From contig JAEYRH010000001.1 of the NCBI GenBank assembly GCA_023435705.1, positions 1 through 64,000 on the forward strand: 64,000 nucleotides of DNA, written 5' to 3'. Position 1 is the stretch's first letter. Each line of letters begins with the position of its first letter. Below the pieces are notes generated by a model that worked only from the letters and a program-made list of their open reading frames with translations, did not search any database and was not told the DNA's origin. This document shows positions 25,785 to 36,254 of the stretch, in pieces. Origin of the DNA: Bacillota bacterium (GTDB lineage: Bacteria > Bacillota > Clostridia > Christensenellales > UMGS416). A program made the translations under genes and the position numbers.

Positions 25785-26852
25785 TTGGATCGAAACAATC
25801 AAAATGTTGACAAGAGCTTAATGCATGGTGAGCCCAAACGGCCTGCGATTCGTTTGTTGACGCGCCTGCTGGTCTTTTTGCTTTTTTTCGAATTGGGTCT
25901 GGCGGCTGTTGCCGTATGGAAACTCAATAAACTCGGATATTTCGAGCATCTGCCCATCGTAGAGAGATCCAAGAACAACAACCGGATCATGCAGCCGGAG
26001 GGTCTGGAGCCTGGGGGGCAGGGAGAGGATACAGATGAGCCGGACCTGAGTGGAAATTCCGGAAAGACGCCGATTTATGCCGTAACCCCAATCAACAGCG
26101 ACGTGGTCAACATCCTGGTGCTGGGTGTGGACACCTGGGAGCCTGGGGGAAGCGGCCGCGCGGATCTCAGCATGATTGTTTCCATCGACCAGAACAACAA
26201 CACGGTCAAGCTGGCCTCCATCCTTCGTGACACATTGGTGCCCATCGAAGGTCACGATTGGAACCGCCTGAACGCTGCATTTGCTTTCGGTGGAGCCGGC
26301 CTTTCCATCAACACGGTCAATGAGGCGTTCGGACTGGATGTTCAGCGTTATGTAAAGCTGGATTTCAGCGCCATACGCGACATTATCGATGCAGTTGGCG
26401 GGGTGGATATTGAACTGACTGAGAAAGAAATCACCTATCTGCGCTCTTATGGATACAAGGTGACCAAAGGTTCAGGCGTCAAACATCTGGACGGAAACAC
26501 TGCGCTTGCCTATTCGCGCATCCGCAAGATAGACAGCGATTTCCGCCGCGCCCAGCGCCAGCGCAATGTGATGACAGCTGCTCTCAAAGAAGTGCGGAGC
26601 ATGGGCCTGATCAAGGCCGTCGACCTGATGAACGCCCTGCTGCCCAAGGTGAAAACAAACATCACCACCGGAGGGGCTATCCAGCTGGCTCGCGAGGTGT
26701 TTTCGATGGGCGGCAAGGAGATCAAACAAATGGCTGTGCCGGTGGCGGGCAGCTTTTCTGACAAGAAATACAAGGGCATGTCAATCATCTCCATAGACTT
26801 TGACAAGAACAAAGACGCGTTGAAAAGCTTCCTGTATGAGGCAATGAAATGA
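25785..26852 (+). CDS. LytR-CpsA-Psr (LCP) family protein
   Basis: A 355-residue protein when started at TTG 25785, which has GGAGGT five bases upstream. An in-frame ATG at 25764 lacks a spaced site and ATG 25821 is another option. One N-terminal membrane helix (LLVFLLFFELGLAAVAVW) is followed by the LCP domain. Typical signatures are VNILVLGVDTW...SGRADLSMIVSID, ASILRDTLVPI, DVQRYVKLDFSAIRDIIDAVGGVDIEL and ALAYSRIRKIDSDFRRAQRQRNVM, with the lipid-phosphate-binding Arg residues. LCP enzymes transfer teichoic acids or other glycopolymers from lipid carriers to peptidoglycan at the outer membrane face. It ends four bases from the convergent HAD gene. Confidence 0.9.
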   Translation: MDRNNQNVDKSLMHGEPKRPAIRLLTRLLVFLLFFELGLAAVAVWKLNKLGYFEHLPIVERSKNNNRIMQPEGLEPGGQGEDTDEPDLSGNSGKTPIYAVTPINSDVVNILVLGVDTWEPGGSGRADLSMIVSIDQNNNTVKLASILRDTLVPIEGHDWNRLNAAFAFGGAGLSINTVNEAFGLDVQRYVKLDFSAIRDIIDAVGGVDIELTEKEITYLRSYGYKVTKGSGVKHLDGNTALAYSRIRKIDSDFRRAQRQRNVMTAALKEVRSMGLIKAVDLMNALLPKVKTNITTGGAIQLAREVFSMGGKEIKQMAVPVAGSFSDKKYKGMSIISIDFDKNKDALKSFLYEAMK

Positions 26853-26856
26853 TCTG

Positions 26857-27510
26857 TCACATAGAGGCAAGGATATCCCACACGCCTGAAATGTCGCTGC
26901 AAACGGCAGCCGCACCTTCAGCTTTCAGAATAGTCGCACCAAACGACGTCATCACCGCCACCGAGCGCATGCCGGCAGCGTTGGCCGCGCGGATGCCGCT
27001 AATGGCATCCTCCACAACCACGCAACCTGATGGTGCTTGCCCCAGGCGGCTGGCTGCCAGCAGGTAAATATCCGGCGCCGGCTTTTTGTGTTCCACATCG
27101 TCGCCGCACACAATGGCGCCAAAAAGCCCTGCATCAATTCCGGCAGCATTGAGGTTGGCCTCCACCTTGATCAGATCGGCGCTGCTTGCCAGGGCAGCAG
27201 GGATGCCTTTCTCCTTGAGAATTCTCAATAAGGGCAATGTGCCAGGATAAACCTCGATCATGCTGCCCACGATGTCCTGATAGATCTGATATGCCCGGGC
27301 CTTCATCGCCTTGTCATAGGCTTTGCCGTGCAGTTCGGCCACACCGCCGATGAAGCGATCCTCACCCATACCGGTGAATGGGTGGAAATCGGCATTGGCA
27401 GCCATCACCCCAAACTCTCGGAGCGCACGTATCGCCGCCTCTGTGATCACAGGTTCGCTGTTTACCAGCACACCGTCCATGTCAAACAACACAGCTTTTA
27501 CATCAGCCAT
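26857..27510 (-). CDS. HAD-family hydrolase, beta-phosphoglucomutase-like
   Basis: ATG 27510 is chosen because GGGAG lies six bases upstream and the protein then opens MADVKAVLFDMDGVLVNSEP, the HAD motif I; the frame itself runs further upstream. At 217 residues the size fits subfamily IA. Motif II is ALASSAD, motif III the Lys in HKKPAPDIY, motif IV VVEDAISGIRAANAAGM. The cap region with TGMGEDRFIGGV resembles beta-phosphoglucomutase and related sugar phosphatases. Its divergent neighbour is the glucan synthase-like giant gene, so handling of glucose phosphates is attractive but unproven; 2-deoxyglucose-6-phosphate or other phosphatase activity is possible. Confidence 0.8.
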   Translation of the reverse strand: MADVKAVLFDMDGVLVNSEPVITEAAIRALREFGVMAANADFHPFTGMGEDRFIGGVAELHGKAYDKAMKARAYQIYQDIVGSMIEVYPGTLPLLRILKEKGIPAALASSADLIKVEANLNAAGIDAGLFGAIVCGDDVEHKKPAPDIYLLAASRLGQAPSGCVVVEDAISGIRAANAAGMRSVAVMTSFGATILKAEGAAAVCSDISGVWDILASM

Positions 27511-27654
27511 ACCGATCTCCCGCAGTTTTTCCTTATAGTAACTGTTGCCAAACCCCATTTCAAGCTTCATTTCGACAAAGCGTCTGGTATAGCGTTTGCC
27601 ATGGACAGGAAAAATGAATAGGAAACTCATGAAGCCGCGCATACGGAGCGTTGT

Positions 27655-30600
27655 ATGGATATTGTCTCTGCTGTTCTGCTTTCCATATTTTTTCTTTCCA
27701 TTGTGCTGGCCGTGCTGGTCGCCGGCCGAAGGTCTTCTGTCGGTGCGCAAAAAGCCGCAGTGGAGTTGGATGATGAAAGCATCCGCGGCGTGGCCGGCAG
27801 CCTGGCGCGAACACAGAAGTCGGTGGAAGGGCGGGACCGCACCTCGCTTGCAATGCTGAACCGCGCATCGGAGGAGATTCGCCGCGCCCGCAAGGCATTG
27901 GCAGCTGTGCCGGAGGATGAAGACCTTGTGCCGGCTGGCCGCTGGATCCTGGACAATTTCTATATGGTTGAGCAGGAAATCTATCGCGTGCAAAATATGC
28001 TCCGGTCCGGACCACCGCGTCTGCCCATCATGAGAGGCGAAGGCGTGCCGCGTGTTTGCTCAATATCAGATAATCTGCTGAGTTATACCAACGGCCGCGT
28101 CTGCACCGAGACACTTGTGATGTATCTGAATGAGTACCAGAAAAAAACACCTCTGACTCTTAAAGAGCTTTGGATTTTGCCGGCTTTTTTACGGCTATCT
28201 GTGCTGAAGCGCGTGGCCGAGGTGGCTGCTGCCTGCTCTGACACCCACCGCCAGTGGGATGCGGCGGAGGCCTTTGCCGAAGCCATGGCTGAGACAACGG
28301 GAAATGAGCAGGAGTGGCTCAACCGAAGCAAAAAAGTGCCGTGGCTCAAAAAGGACAACACCGGAGGGGCATTTCTGGAGCGGTTGTCCATCCGGCTCAT
28401 GGAGCAGGGTGAAAATGCCGGGGCGCAGCTGAAGTGGCTGGATCAATACCTCTCCGAGCGCGGTTATATCCTGGAAGATCAAATCGCCAGCTCCCACCAC
28501 CGTCAGGGCGCCGACAAGATGCTGATCAGCAACTGTATGGACAGCCTGCGGTATCTGGACGCATTGAACTGGCTGGACCTGTTCCGTACTGTGAGCGTGG
28601 TGGAGCGCACGTTGATGGATGATCCAGCCGGTGTCTATCGGCTAATGGATGAGTTGAGCAGGGGTATGTACCGCCGGCGGGTGGAGCGCCTTGCCGAGCG
28701 TTGGGACATATCTGAACTACACCTTTCGAGACTGGCAGTGCAGTGTGCCGCCGAGTGTGCGGGGAGCCAGAACGAGAAGGAGCGACACATCGGCTGGTAC
28801 CTTGTGGAAGATGGAGTGAACACGCTGGCCGAAAAGGTGAAGGGCCGGCCATTCACAATGAAGCGCAAGACCAAGTTGCTGCTCTACAGCGTCTCGATCT
28901 GGGTGGTGAGCCTGGCGCTGGCAGCTGCACTGGTATGGTTTACACCATGCAGCTTCGCTCTTCGGGCGCTTCTTTTCCTCACAGCCTTTGTCGCGTTTAC
29001 CAAAACCGGCGTGTTTGCGGTGGATGAGGTGGTGAAGCGCCTGGTGCGCTCCGAGGTGATCCCGGCCATCGATCTGAAAGATGGCGTGCCCGAAGAGGGC
29101 CGCACACTGGTTGCAATCCCGGCACTGCTTCCCAATGCAGACCGGCTCATCAAGCTGATGGAGCAGCTTGAGACGCTTTTCATCCGTCATGGAGGCGGCA
29201 ACATTCGCTACTGCTTGCTGGTGGATCACAAGGACGAGAAGGAGCCCGATGAGGAACGCGACCGCTCCCTGACTGAGCTTGGCTTGCGCACGGCAGATGA
29301 CTTGAACCGCAAATACGCACCAGACACCTTTTTCTTTCTGGTGCGCAAACGGGCCTTCAATGAGGCTGAAGGTGTTTATATGGGCGCGGAGCGCAAGCGT
29401 GGGGCGATCATGGCATTGAACCGTCTGCTGCTCCATGGAGATGCCTCCGAGTTTGACAACCTGGAAAACCGGCCGTCCGGGATGGATGGCATACGCTATG
29501 TGTTCACACTGGATGCTGACACCGAGCTGCCACACGATGCGGCAGCCCGCATGATCGGCATCATGCTGCACCCATTGAATCGCCCGGAAGTGATTGGTGG
29601 CGCAGTGCGCCGCGGTTACGGCATTCTGCAGCCCAGGGTGGAAATGGCTGCTGGATCATCCAGGCAATCTGAGTTCGCAGCGGCTTATACCGGCCAGTGC
29701 GGGCTGGATCACTATAGCGGTGCCATCGCCGATGCCTACCAGGATCTGTTCAAGGAGGGCATCTTCACCGGCAAGGGCCTGTATGACATTAGGGTGTTTA
29801 TGGAGTGCCTGGAGGGGAAACTGCCAGATAACCGCATCCTGTCCCACGACCTGTTGGAGGGCAGCTACACCCGCGTGGGGTTTGTGAGCGACGTAGCGGT
29901 TGTGGATGGCTTCCCGTCCAGTGCCTACGCATATTTCAAACGCATGCACCGGTGGCTCCGCGGCGATTGGCAGATCATGAACTGGCTCGGCAGGAAAACG
30001 CCAGAGGGCTTGCCCAACCCGATCAACCGGCTGTCCAAATATAAGATTGCAGACAACATCAGGCGGGCTCTCACGGCACCTGCGGAGCTGGCGGTGCTGT
30101 TTGTTTCTGCAGCATGCGGCAGGCTGTGGCTTGGTATTGCTGCTGCAGTGCTTATTGAGTTTTTACCGGTGCTGTATTCGATGTTGATGAAGATCATGGC
30201 CAAAACTGGCGGCAGCATCGCGATGACAGTGAAATCGTCCCGCACTGACCTCATCCGCCCGGCGCTCAATTTACTGTTTTTGCCTTTTGAGGCGTGGGTC
30301 GCGCTGGACGCCGCCGCCCGCAGCCTCTACCGCATGGCCGTGTCTAAAAAGCGCCTGCTGGAGTGGACCACCGCCGCAGATGCTGAGAAGGGCAAACCTG
30401 CCACCGCTGCCGGTTATTGGAAGTATATGGCTGCGGCAACGGTCTTATCTTTGCTGCTGGCTGTGGTGGCGGTTGCCTGCGCTGGGTCATTTGCGGCAGC
30501 GTTATGGGCCCTCGTTGCGCTGTTGTGGGCCATAGCTCCGCAGGTGGCCCATGCGATCAGCCGCCCGCCGCCTTGCTTGGCCTGCGCCATGCCGGAGGAA

Positions 30601-33600
30601 GACACTCGCCAGATCCGCCTGATTGCCCGCAAAACCTGGCATTACTTCGAGCGGTTCGTCTGCGCGGAGGAGCACTGGCTTGCGCCGGACAATTTCCAGG
30701 AATACCCCTTTAAGGGCGTGGCATCGCGCACGTCACCCACCAACATCGGCTTGTCGTTGGTGGCAGATATTTCTGCCTGCGATCTTGGCTATATCACACC
30801 CAGGCGGATGCTGGAGCGTATGAGCGCCACAATGGAGGCGTACGGCAGCCTGCAAAAGTGGCAGGGGCACCTCTATAACTGGTATGACACCCGCACCACC
30901 GACCCGCTGCACCCGCTATATGTGTCCGCTGTGGACAGCGGCAACCTGATGGCCTATCTGTTGCTGGGGGCCGAAGCGGTGAAAGAGTGCGCGGCAGGCC
31001 CGTTGGTATCCTTTGGGGTTGTGGCGGGGCTCGCCGACACGCTCCGGGTGCTTTCAGAAAAGAAGACCGACGCAGGTCTTGAGGAACTGGCAAGCGCTCT
31101 GGAGCGGGCGGCTGAACGCCGCGACATGAAGGCTGTGGCCGAGCTTGCCGACAGGGCGGCGGAGGCCGCTGAAAAGCTGGGCGGCAAGTGGGCGTGTCTG
31201 GCGATTGATCTCATTGACGACATGATCGAGGACATTGAGGATCTGCTTGAAACTCTGGAGCTGCTGCCAAACGAATACCGCGTGATGCTGGAGGGCTCCT
31301 GGGAGGAGTATGCCTCGCCTGCCGCATGGCGCCACGGCGGCAAGGCCCGCGAGGCGATAGATGCCGCGTTGAAGGCCGGTGGGAACGCCCGACTCACCGA
31401 GCTTGCGGAGCGTTTGTCCGACGAATTTGATAGCAGGAGGGAGTCGGGGCTGCAGCTGTCGGAAAAGATGGAGAAAGCCGCGCTGGAGATGAACTTGGGT
31501 GCGCTTTATGATCAAACCCGCGATCTCTTCACCATCGGTGCGTCACTGGAGCAAGGCAAGCACGGCAACTCCTACTATGACCTGCTGGCCAGCGAGGCCC
31601 GCGTGACCAGCCTGCTGGCCATTGCCTACGGGCGTATCCCTGCGCGGCACTGGCGCAAGCTCGGGCGGGCGCTGGCGCTGGCTGGCGGCGGCATGCCGCT
31701 ATTGAGCTGGGGCGGCACAATGTTTGAATACCTGATGCCGGCGCTGGTGCTTCGGCACGAGCCGTGCACTCTGCTGGGAGAAACTGTGCGTTCTGTCATA
31801 CAAGCCCAGCAGGACTACGCTAAGGCCAAAGGTGTGCCCTGGGGCATCTCAGAATCGGGCTACCATGAGTTTGACCTGAACCTCAATTATCAGTACCGCT
31901 CCTTCGGCGTTCCTGATATGGGCATGCGCTCAGGCCTGTCCAAAGACCTTGTCATCGCGCCTTATGCTTCGCTGATGGCGCTGCCCTTTGCGCCTGCTGA
32001 ATCGATGGAAAACATCCACAAGCTTGTTTCCATGGGCATGCTGGGAGAGTATGGCATGTATGAAGCGGTGGACTTCACACCGGGCAGGCGGTTGGACCGT
32101 GATCCCTACAAGATTGTGAAAAGCTACATGGTGCACCACCAGGGCATGGCGCTTGCCGCGATGACCAATTTGCTATGCGGAAACACATTGATAAAGCGAT
32201 TCCATCGCATCCCGCAAGTGCGGGCAGTGGAGCTCCTGATGGAAGAGCGGGCACCCACGCAGGGCGCGGTGCTGGAAAAGTTCACCGGAGAGGACGCTCC
32301 CCAGCGCAGCCGCCGGCCCCACGAAGTGCGAATGGTGCGCACGGTGCGGGGCACCGACGGTCTCTGGCCGCCGGAGGTGCACATTCTGTCCAACGGTGCC
32401 TACATGATGCACATCAATGCTGCCGGTGCTGGCCAGAGCCGTTGGGACGGGCTTGCGCTGAACCGGTGGCGCGACGATGCGGTGACGCAGGATCACGGCA
32501 TTTTCTTCTACATCAAAGATACGGCTGCTGCCCGGGAATGGAGCGCCGCGCTTCAGCCGGGTTTGGGCAGGGCGGAGGATTATGAGGTGCAGTTTGAGCC
32601 CCATATGGCCATGTTCAAGCGGGTGGATGGCGATGTGGCAACCACGATGGAAGTGGTTGTGGCCACAGACAACCCAGCGGAGCTGCGCCGGATCACACTG
32701 GTGAACCGGTCTGATGAGGAGAAGCGGCTGGAGGTGACGGCCTATTTTGAGGCGGTGCTCAACACCCAGGCCAATGACGAGGCCCATCCCGCTTTCCAAA
32801 ACCTGTTTATGCAGACCGAATACTTGCCAGACAGCGGTGTGGTGCTGGTTCGCCGCCGCCCGCGTGATCCCAAGCAAAACATGCCCCATATGGCGTGTCG
32901 GTTTGTGGGGCCTGACGGACCGGTGAAACCGGTGCAGTTTGACACCTCTCGTGAGGCCTGCATGGGCCGGGGGCGCAACGTGCGCGCGCCGCTGCACCTG
33001 GTGGGCGGCAGGGCGCTGGGCAGCACCGAAGGCAACATCCCCGACCCGGCGGTATGCATGCGCACCACTGTTGTGCTGCCTCCAATGGGATCAATATCGC
33101 TCACCTTCCTGATCGCCTGCGGGTGGGACAGGCAAAAGGCACTGGCCGTCTCCGACGTTTATGCTGCTGAAGGCGTTGTGGATCGGGCCTTTGAGATGGC
33201 GTGGACACAGGAGCAGGCCAATATGCGCTATCTGGGCGTTAAGCCCAATCAACTGCGCTTTTTTGCGGCGATGACCAGCCGGGTGCTTTTCAACCTGCCG
33301 GTGGTGCGCGCCCGCTTGCCGGCGCTGGAGACTGTGCCACGGGGCCAAAGCGCGTTGTGGGAGTTGGGCATCTCCGGTGATAACCCCATTGTTGTGCTGA
33401 AGATTTCCGACATAGAACACACCGAGGCGGCCCGCCACCTGCTGCTGGCACACGCATGGTGGCGCTTCAAGGGTGTGGCGGTGGATCTGGTGCTGCTCAA
33501 CGAATATGGCAATGACTACCGCAGGCCCTTGCATGAGCGCTTGCACGACACAGTGATGTCCAGCCACGAGCGCGAGCACCTGAACCGCAAGGGAGGCGTT

Positions 33601-36198
33601 TTTCTGGTCACTGCCGGGCAAGTGGGCGCCGATACGCTGCGCACACTGTTGGCGGCAGCCCGATGCGTTTTGAAAGCCGGCCAGCCGCTCACAGCGCAAC
33701 TGAAGCCCATCGCGTCGCAGGCGGTGCTGGCCCCCTTTGAGCGGAAGAAGCCTGACCATTGGGAAGAGGTGCCGATGCAGGCTGTTGAGACGGTTTATCA
33801 TAATGGAATCGGGGGCTTTTCTGAAGATGGATCCGAGTATGTAATCGAGCTGCCTGAAGGCGTGGTCACACCGATGCCTTGGTGCAATGTGCTTACCGAC
33901 GGCGAAATGGGCATGGTCACCACAGAAAGCGGTCTCGGCTACACCTGGATGAAGAACAGCCGGGAAAACAAGCTGACGCCCTGGTATAACGACCCTGTGA
34001 CCGGTCGGGCCGGTGAGGCGCTCTACCTGCGTGACAGGGAAACCGGTGACTTTTGGAGCCTTTCCTGCTGGCCTGTGAGGGGCCGTGGGACCTATCGAAT
34101 CCGCCACGGGCAGGGCTGGACCTGCTATGAGTATGGCGGCTACGGGCTGCTGCAGCAGAGCACTGTGTTCATTCCCTTTGGCAGTGGGGTCAGGGTTCAG
34201 ATGCTCAATATTTTTAACCCTGGACCCAAGGCCCGTGATATCGACATCACCTGGTACTGTGACTTTGTGCTGGGTGATGGCAGAGAGCGCACCGCACCGT
34301 TCATCGCTGTGCGCAAGGATGCGCAGACTGGTGCGTTGTGGGTAGAAAACTCATATCGGGATGAGTTTCGGGGCGAGTTGCTCTTTATGGCTATGCCTGG
34401 CTTGGAGACCACCTGCACTGCCAGCCGCACCGAGTTCATTGGTGTGCTGGGAGGGCTGGAAAACCCTGCGGGCATGGTGCGCACCGAGCTTTCCGGTGCG
34501 CTTGGCTCAGGACTGGGTGGATGTGCGTCGTTGCGGGCTCAATTGAAAGTCCCGCCGGGGATGTCGCGCCAGGCTGTGCTGGTGCTGGGTTCAGCACAGG
34601 GCTTGGATGCCGTGCGGGCAGCCGTGCGGGTGATGGACACTGTGGAGAAGGCGCGCGAGGCGTACCGGCAGACGAAAAAACGTTGGGCAGACGACCTAAG
34701 CGTGCTCAAAGTGAAAACACCGGATCCGGCCATGGACCTGATGGTAAACCGTTGGCTGCTTTATCAGACCAAAGCCAGCCGAATCCTGGGCCGGGCTGGC
34801 TTCTACCAGGCCGGTGGCGCCATTGGCTTCCGGGATCAGTTGCAAGACATGCTGGCGCTTATCTGGACTGATCCGGCATTTATCCGTGAACATATCCTCG
34901 ATTGCGCGGCTCACCAGTTTGAAAGCGGAGATGTGCAGCATTGGTGGCATCCGCCAATGCGGGGCGTGCGCACCCGCATCACTGACGACCTTGTGTTTTT
35001 GCCCTATGTGACGGCAGATTATGTGGAGCATACCGGGGATTCGGGTGTTTTGATGGAAGAGGTGAATTACCTGAAGGACGTGCCCATCTCGGAGGGCCAA
35101 GAGGACTGGTATGGAGTGGCTGAGCCCGCTGTACTGCGGGAGCCTCTTTTCCAGCATTGCCTGCAGGCGCTGCATCGCGCTGCGCAGAAGGGCCCTCACG
35201 GCCTGCCGCTCATTGGCACCGGTGACTGGAACGATGCGATGAACAGCGTAGGTGATGAGGGAAAGGGAGAAAGCGTGTGGCTGGGCTGGTTCTTAAGCAA
35301 CACCCAAAGGCGGTTTGCAGCTACATTGCGGCTCATCGGGCAAAATGAGGAGGCTGATGCTCTGGAAAAGGCTGCGGAGGAGATTGAGAAAGCCGTGGAG
35401 GAGCATGGTTGGGACGGTGCGTGGTACCGGCGGGCATTCTTTGATGACGGCACACCGTTGGGCTCTGCAATTAACGACGAATGCCGCATAGACTGCATTT
35501 CACAAGCTTGGGCGGCAATCTGCGGCACCGGAGACCAGCAGAGGGCCGAAAGCGCTCTCCAGGCGGTTGAAAAGCACCTTGTGAGCTGGGAGGACGGTGT
35601 GTTGAGGCTTCTTTGGCCGCCCTTCAGCAACACGGCCATGGAGCCGGGCTACATCAAGGGTTATCTGGCCGGTGTGCGTGAAAACGGCGGTCAATACACG
35701 CACGCCGCAATCTGGGCAGTCTGGGCTTATGCCAGAATGGGCATGGGCGACATGGCGTGGCGGCTCATGTATCTTCTCAACCCGGTTCAACATGGCAACA
35801 CCCCGATGGGCAAAGACCGCTACAAAGTGGAACCCTATGTGACGGCTGCCGACGTTTACTCGATGGCACCGCTCACGGGCCGGGGCGGCTGGACATGGTA
35901 CACCGGTTCTTCAGCCTGGATGTATCGCGTGGCGGTGGAGGCGCTTCTTGGCCTTCGCCTGATGGGCGACAGGCTGCAGATCGAGCCTTGCATCCCTGCC
36001 TCCTGGCGCGAGTATAACATGGAATACCGCCATAAAGGCACACTCTACATCATCCGGGTGGAAAATGCCAAGGGTGTGTGCGGAGGGGTTCGCCAGGTCA
36101 TTTTGGATGGCCGCGCGCTGCCGGACAATGCAATCCCACTCACTTCAGACGGGGCTACCCATTACGCCCATGTGTTAATGGGTGAGGGTGAGTCTTGA
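27655..36198 (+). CDS. Cyclic beta-1,2-glucan synthase-like protein (GT84 plus glucoamylase-like plus GH94)
   Basis: A single open frame of 2847 residues, the size of NdvB/Cgs proteins. Order: an N-terminal membrane helix (about residues 3-22); a helical region; two helices (about 405-450); a glycosyltransferase core (AIPALLPNADRL near 485, DADTE near 620, SHDLLEG, then HRWLRGDWQ near 765); further membrane helices (about 805-960); a glucoamylase-like domain (AEEHWLAPDNFQ near 1010 to VHHQGMALAAMTNLL near 1495); and a tandem GH94 region from about 1560. The GH94 catalytic Asp is in GTGDWNDAMN near 2523. In alpha-proteobacteria such proteins polymerise UDP-glucose and use the phosphorylase domain to control length. 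GGAG lies six bases before the ATG. The product here is not proven. Confidence 0.85.
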   Translation: MDIVSAVLLSIFFLSIVLAVLVAGRRSSVGAQKAAVELDDESIRGVAGSLARTQKSVEGRDRTSLAMLNRASEEIRRARKALAAVPEDEDLVPAGRWILDNFYMVEQEIYRVQNMLRSGPPRLPIMRGEGVPRVCSISDNLLSYTNGRVCTETLVMYLNEYQKKTPLTLKELWILPAFLRLSVLKRVAEVAAACSDTHRQWDAAEAFAEAMAETTGNEQEWLNRSKKVPWLKKDNTGGAFLERLSIRLMEQGENAGAQLKWLDQYLSERGYILEDQIASSHHRQGADKMLISNCMDSLRYLDALNWLDLFRTVSVVERTLMDDPAGVYRLMDELSRGMYRRRVERLAERWDISELHLSRLAVQCAAECAGSQNEKERHIGWYLVEDGVNTLAEKVKGRPFTMKRKTKLLLYSVSIWVVSLALAAALVWFTPCSFALRALLFLTAFVAFTKTGVFAVDEVVKRLVRSEVIPAIDLKDGVPEEGRTLVAIPALLPNADRLIKLMEQLETLFIRHGGGNIRYCLLVDHKDEKEPDEERDRSLTELGLRTADDLNRKYAPDTFFFLVRKRAFNEAEGVYMGAERKRGAIMALNRLLLHGDASEFDNLENRPSGMDGIRYVFTLDADTELPHDAAARMIGIMLHPLNRPEVIGGAVRRGYGILQPRVEMAAGSSRQSEFAAAYTGQCGLDHYSGAIADAYQDLFKEGIFTGKGLYDIRVFMECLEGKLPDNRILSHDLLEGSYTRVGFVSDVAVVDGFPSSAYAYFKRMHRWLRGDWQIMNWLGRKTPEGLPNPINRLSKYKIADNIRRALTAPAELAVLFVSAACGRLWLGIAAAVLIEFLPVLYSMLMKIMAKTGGSIAMTVKSSRTDLIRPALNLLFLPFEAWVALDAAARSLYRMAVSKKRLLEWTTAADAEKGKPATAAGYWKYMAAATVLSLLLAVVAVACAGSFAAALWALVALLWAIAPQVAHAISRPPPCLACAMPEEDTRQIRLIARKTWHYFERFVCAEEHWLAPDNFQEYPFKGVASRTSPTNIGLSLVADISACDLGYITPRRMLERMSATMEAYGSLQKWQGHLYNWYDTRTTDPLHPLYVSAVDSGNLMAYLLLGAEAVKECAAGPLVSFGVVAGLADTLRVLSEKKTDAGLEELASALERAAERRDMKAVAELADRAAEAAEKLGGKWACLAIDLIDDMIEDIEDLLETLELLPNEYRVMLEGSWEEYASPAAWRHGGKAREAIDAALKAGGNARLTELAERLSDEFDSRRESGLQLSEKMEKAALEMNLGALYDQTRDLFTIGASLEQGKHGNSYYDLLASEARVTSLLAIAYGRIPARHWRKLGRALALAGGGMPLLSWGGTMFEYLMPALVLRHEPCTLLGETVRSVIQAQQDYAKAKGVPWGISESGYHEFDLNLNYQYRSFGVPDMGMRSGLSKDLVIAPYASLMALPFAPAESMENIHKLVSMGMLGEYGMYEAVDFTPGRRLDRDPYKIVKSYMVHHQGMALAAMTNLLCGNTLIKRFHRIPQVRAVELLMEERAPTQGAVLEKFTGEDAPQRSRRPHEVRMVRTVRGTDGLWPPEVHILSNGAYMMHINAAGAGQSRWDGLALNRWRDDAVTQDHGIFFYIKDTAAAREWSAALQPGLGRAEDYEVQFEPHMAMFKRVDGDVATTMEVVVATDNPAELRRITLVNRSDEEKRLEVTAYFEAVLNTQANDEAHPAFQNLFMQTEYLPDSGVVLVRRRPRDPKQNMPHMACRFVGPDGPVKPVQFDTSREACMGRGRNVRAPLHLVGGRALGSTEGNIPDPAVCMRTTVVLPPMGSISLTFLIACGWDRQKALAVSDVYAAEGVVDRAFEMAWTQEQANMRYLGVKPNQLRFFAAMTSRVLFNLPVVRARLPALETVPRGQSALWELGISGDNPIVVLKISDIEHTEAARHLLLAHAWWRFKGVAVDLVLLNEYGNDYRRPLHERLHDTVMSSHEREHLNRKGGVFLVTAGQVGADTLRTLLAAARCVLKAGQPLTAQLKPIASQAVLAPFERKKPDHWEEVPMQAVETVYHNGIGGFSEDGSEYVIELPEGVVTPMPWCNVLTDGEMGMVTTESGLGYTWMKNSRENKLTPWYNDPVTGRAGEALYLRDRETGDFWSLSCWPVRGRGTYRIRHGQGWTCYEYGGYGLLQQSTVFIPFGSGVRVQMLNIFNPGPKARDIDITWYCDFVLGDGRERTAPFIAVRKDAQTGALWVENSYRDEFRGELLFMAMPGLETTCTASRTEFIGVLGGLENPAGMVRTELSGALGSGLGGCASLRAQLKVPPGMSRQAVLVLGSAQGLDAVRAAVRVMDTVEKAREAYRQTKKRWADDLSVLKVKTPDPAMDLMVNRWLLYQTKASRILGRAGFYQAGGAIGFRDQLQDMLALIWTDPAFIREHILDCAAHQFESGDVQHWWHPPMRGVRTRITDDLVFLPYVTADYVEHTGDSGVLMEEVNYLKDVPISEGQEDWYGVAEPAVLREPLFQHCLQALHRAAQKGPHGLPLIGTGDWNDAMNSVGDEGKGESVWLGWFLSNTQRRFAATLRLIGQNEEADALEKAAEEIEKAVEEHGWDGAWYRRAFFDDGTPLGSAINDECRIDCISQAWAAICGTGDQQRAESALQAVEKHLVSWEDGVLRLLWPPFSNTAMEPGYIKGYLAGVRENGGQYTHAAIWAVWAYARMGMGDMAWRLMYLLNPVQHGNTPMGKDRYKVEPYVTAADVYSMAPLTGRGGWTWYTGSSAWMYRVAVEALLGLRLMGDRLQIEPCIPASWREYNMEYRHKGTLYIIRVENAKGVCGGVRQVILDGRALPDNAIPLTSDGATHYAHVLMGEGES

Positions 36199-36224
36199 CG
36201 CACGGATAAGCCAACAGACCCCGA

Positions 36225-36254
36225 GTGGCAAGCGTTCGCACTTGCCATTTTTTT
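36225..36254 (+). terminator. Intrinsic terminator of the glucan synthase-like gene
   Basis: An 8-bp stem (36225-36232 with 36241-36248, ending in a G-T pair) is followed by a run of T residues. Confidence 0.75.

Noticed and set aside
27560..28015. Minus-strand frames upstream of the HAD gene, including an extension joined to it
   Set aside because: HAD proteins start at the DMDG motif region. The ATG at 27510 has a proper ribosome-binding site and the extension overlaps the start of the glucan synthase gene.
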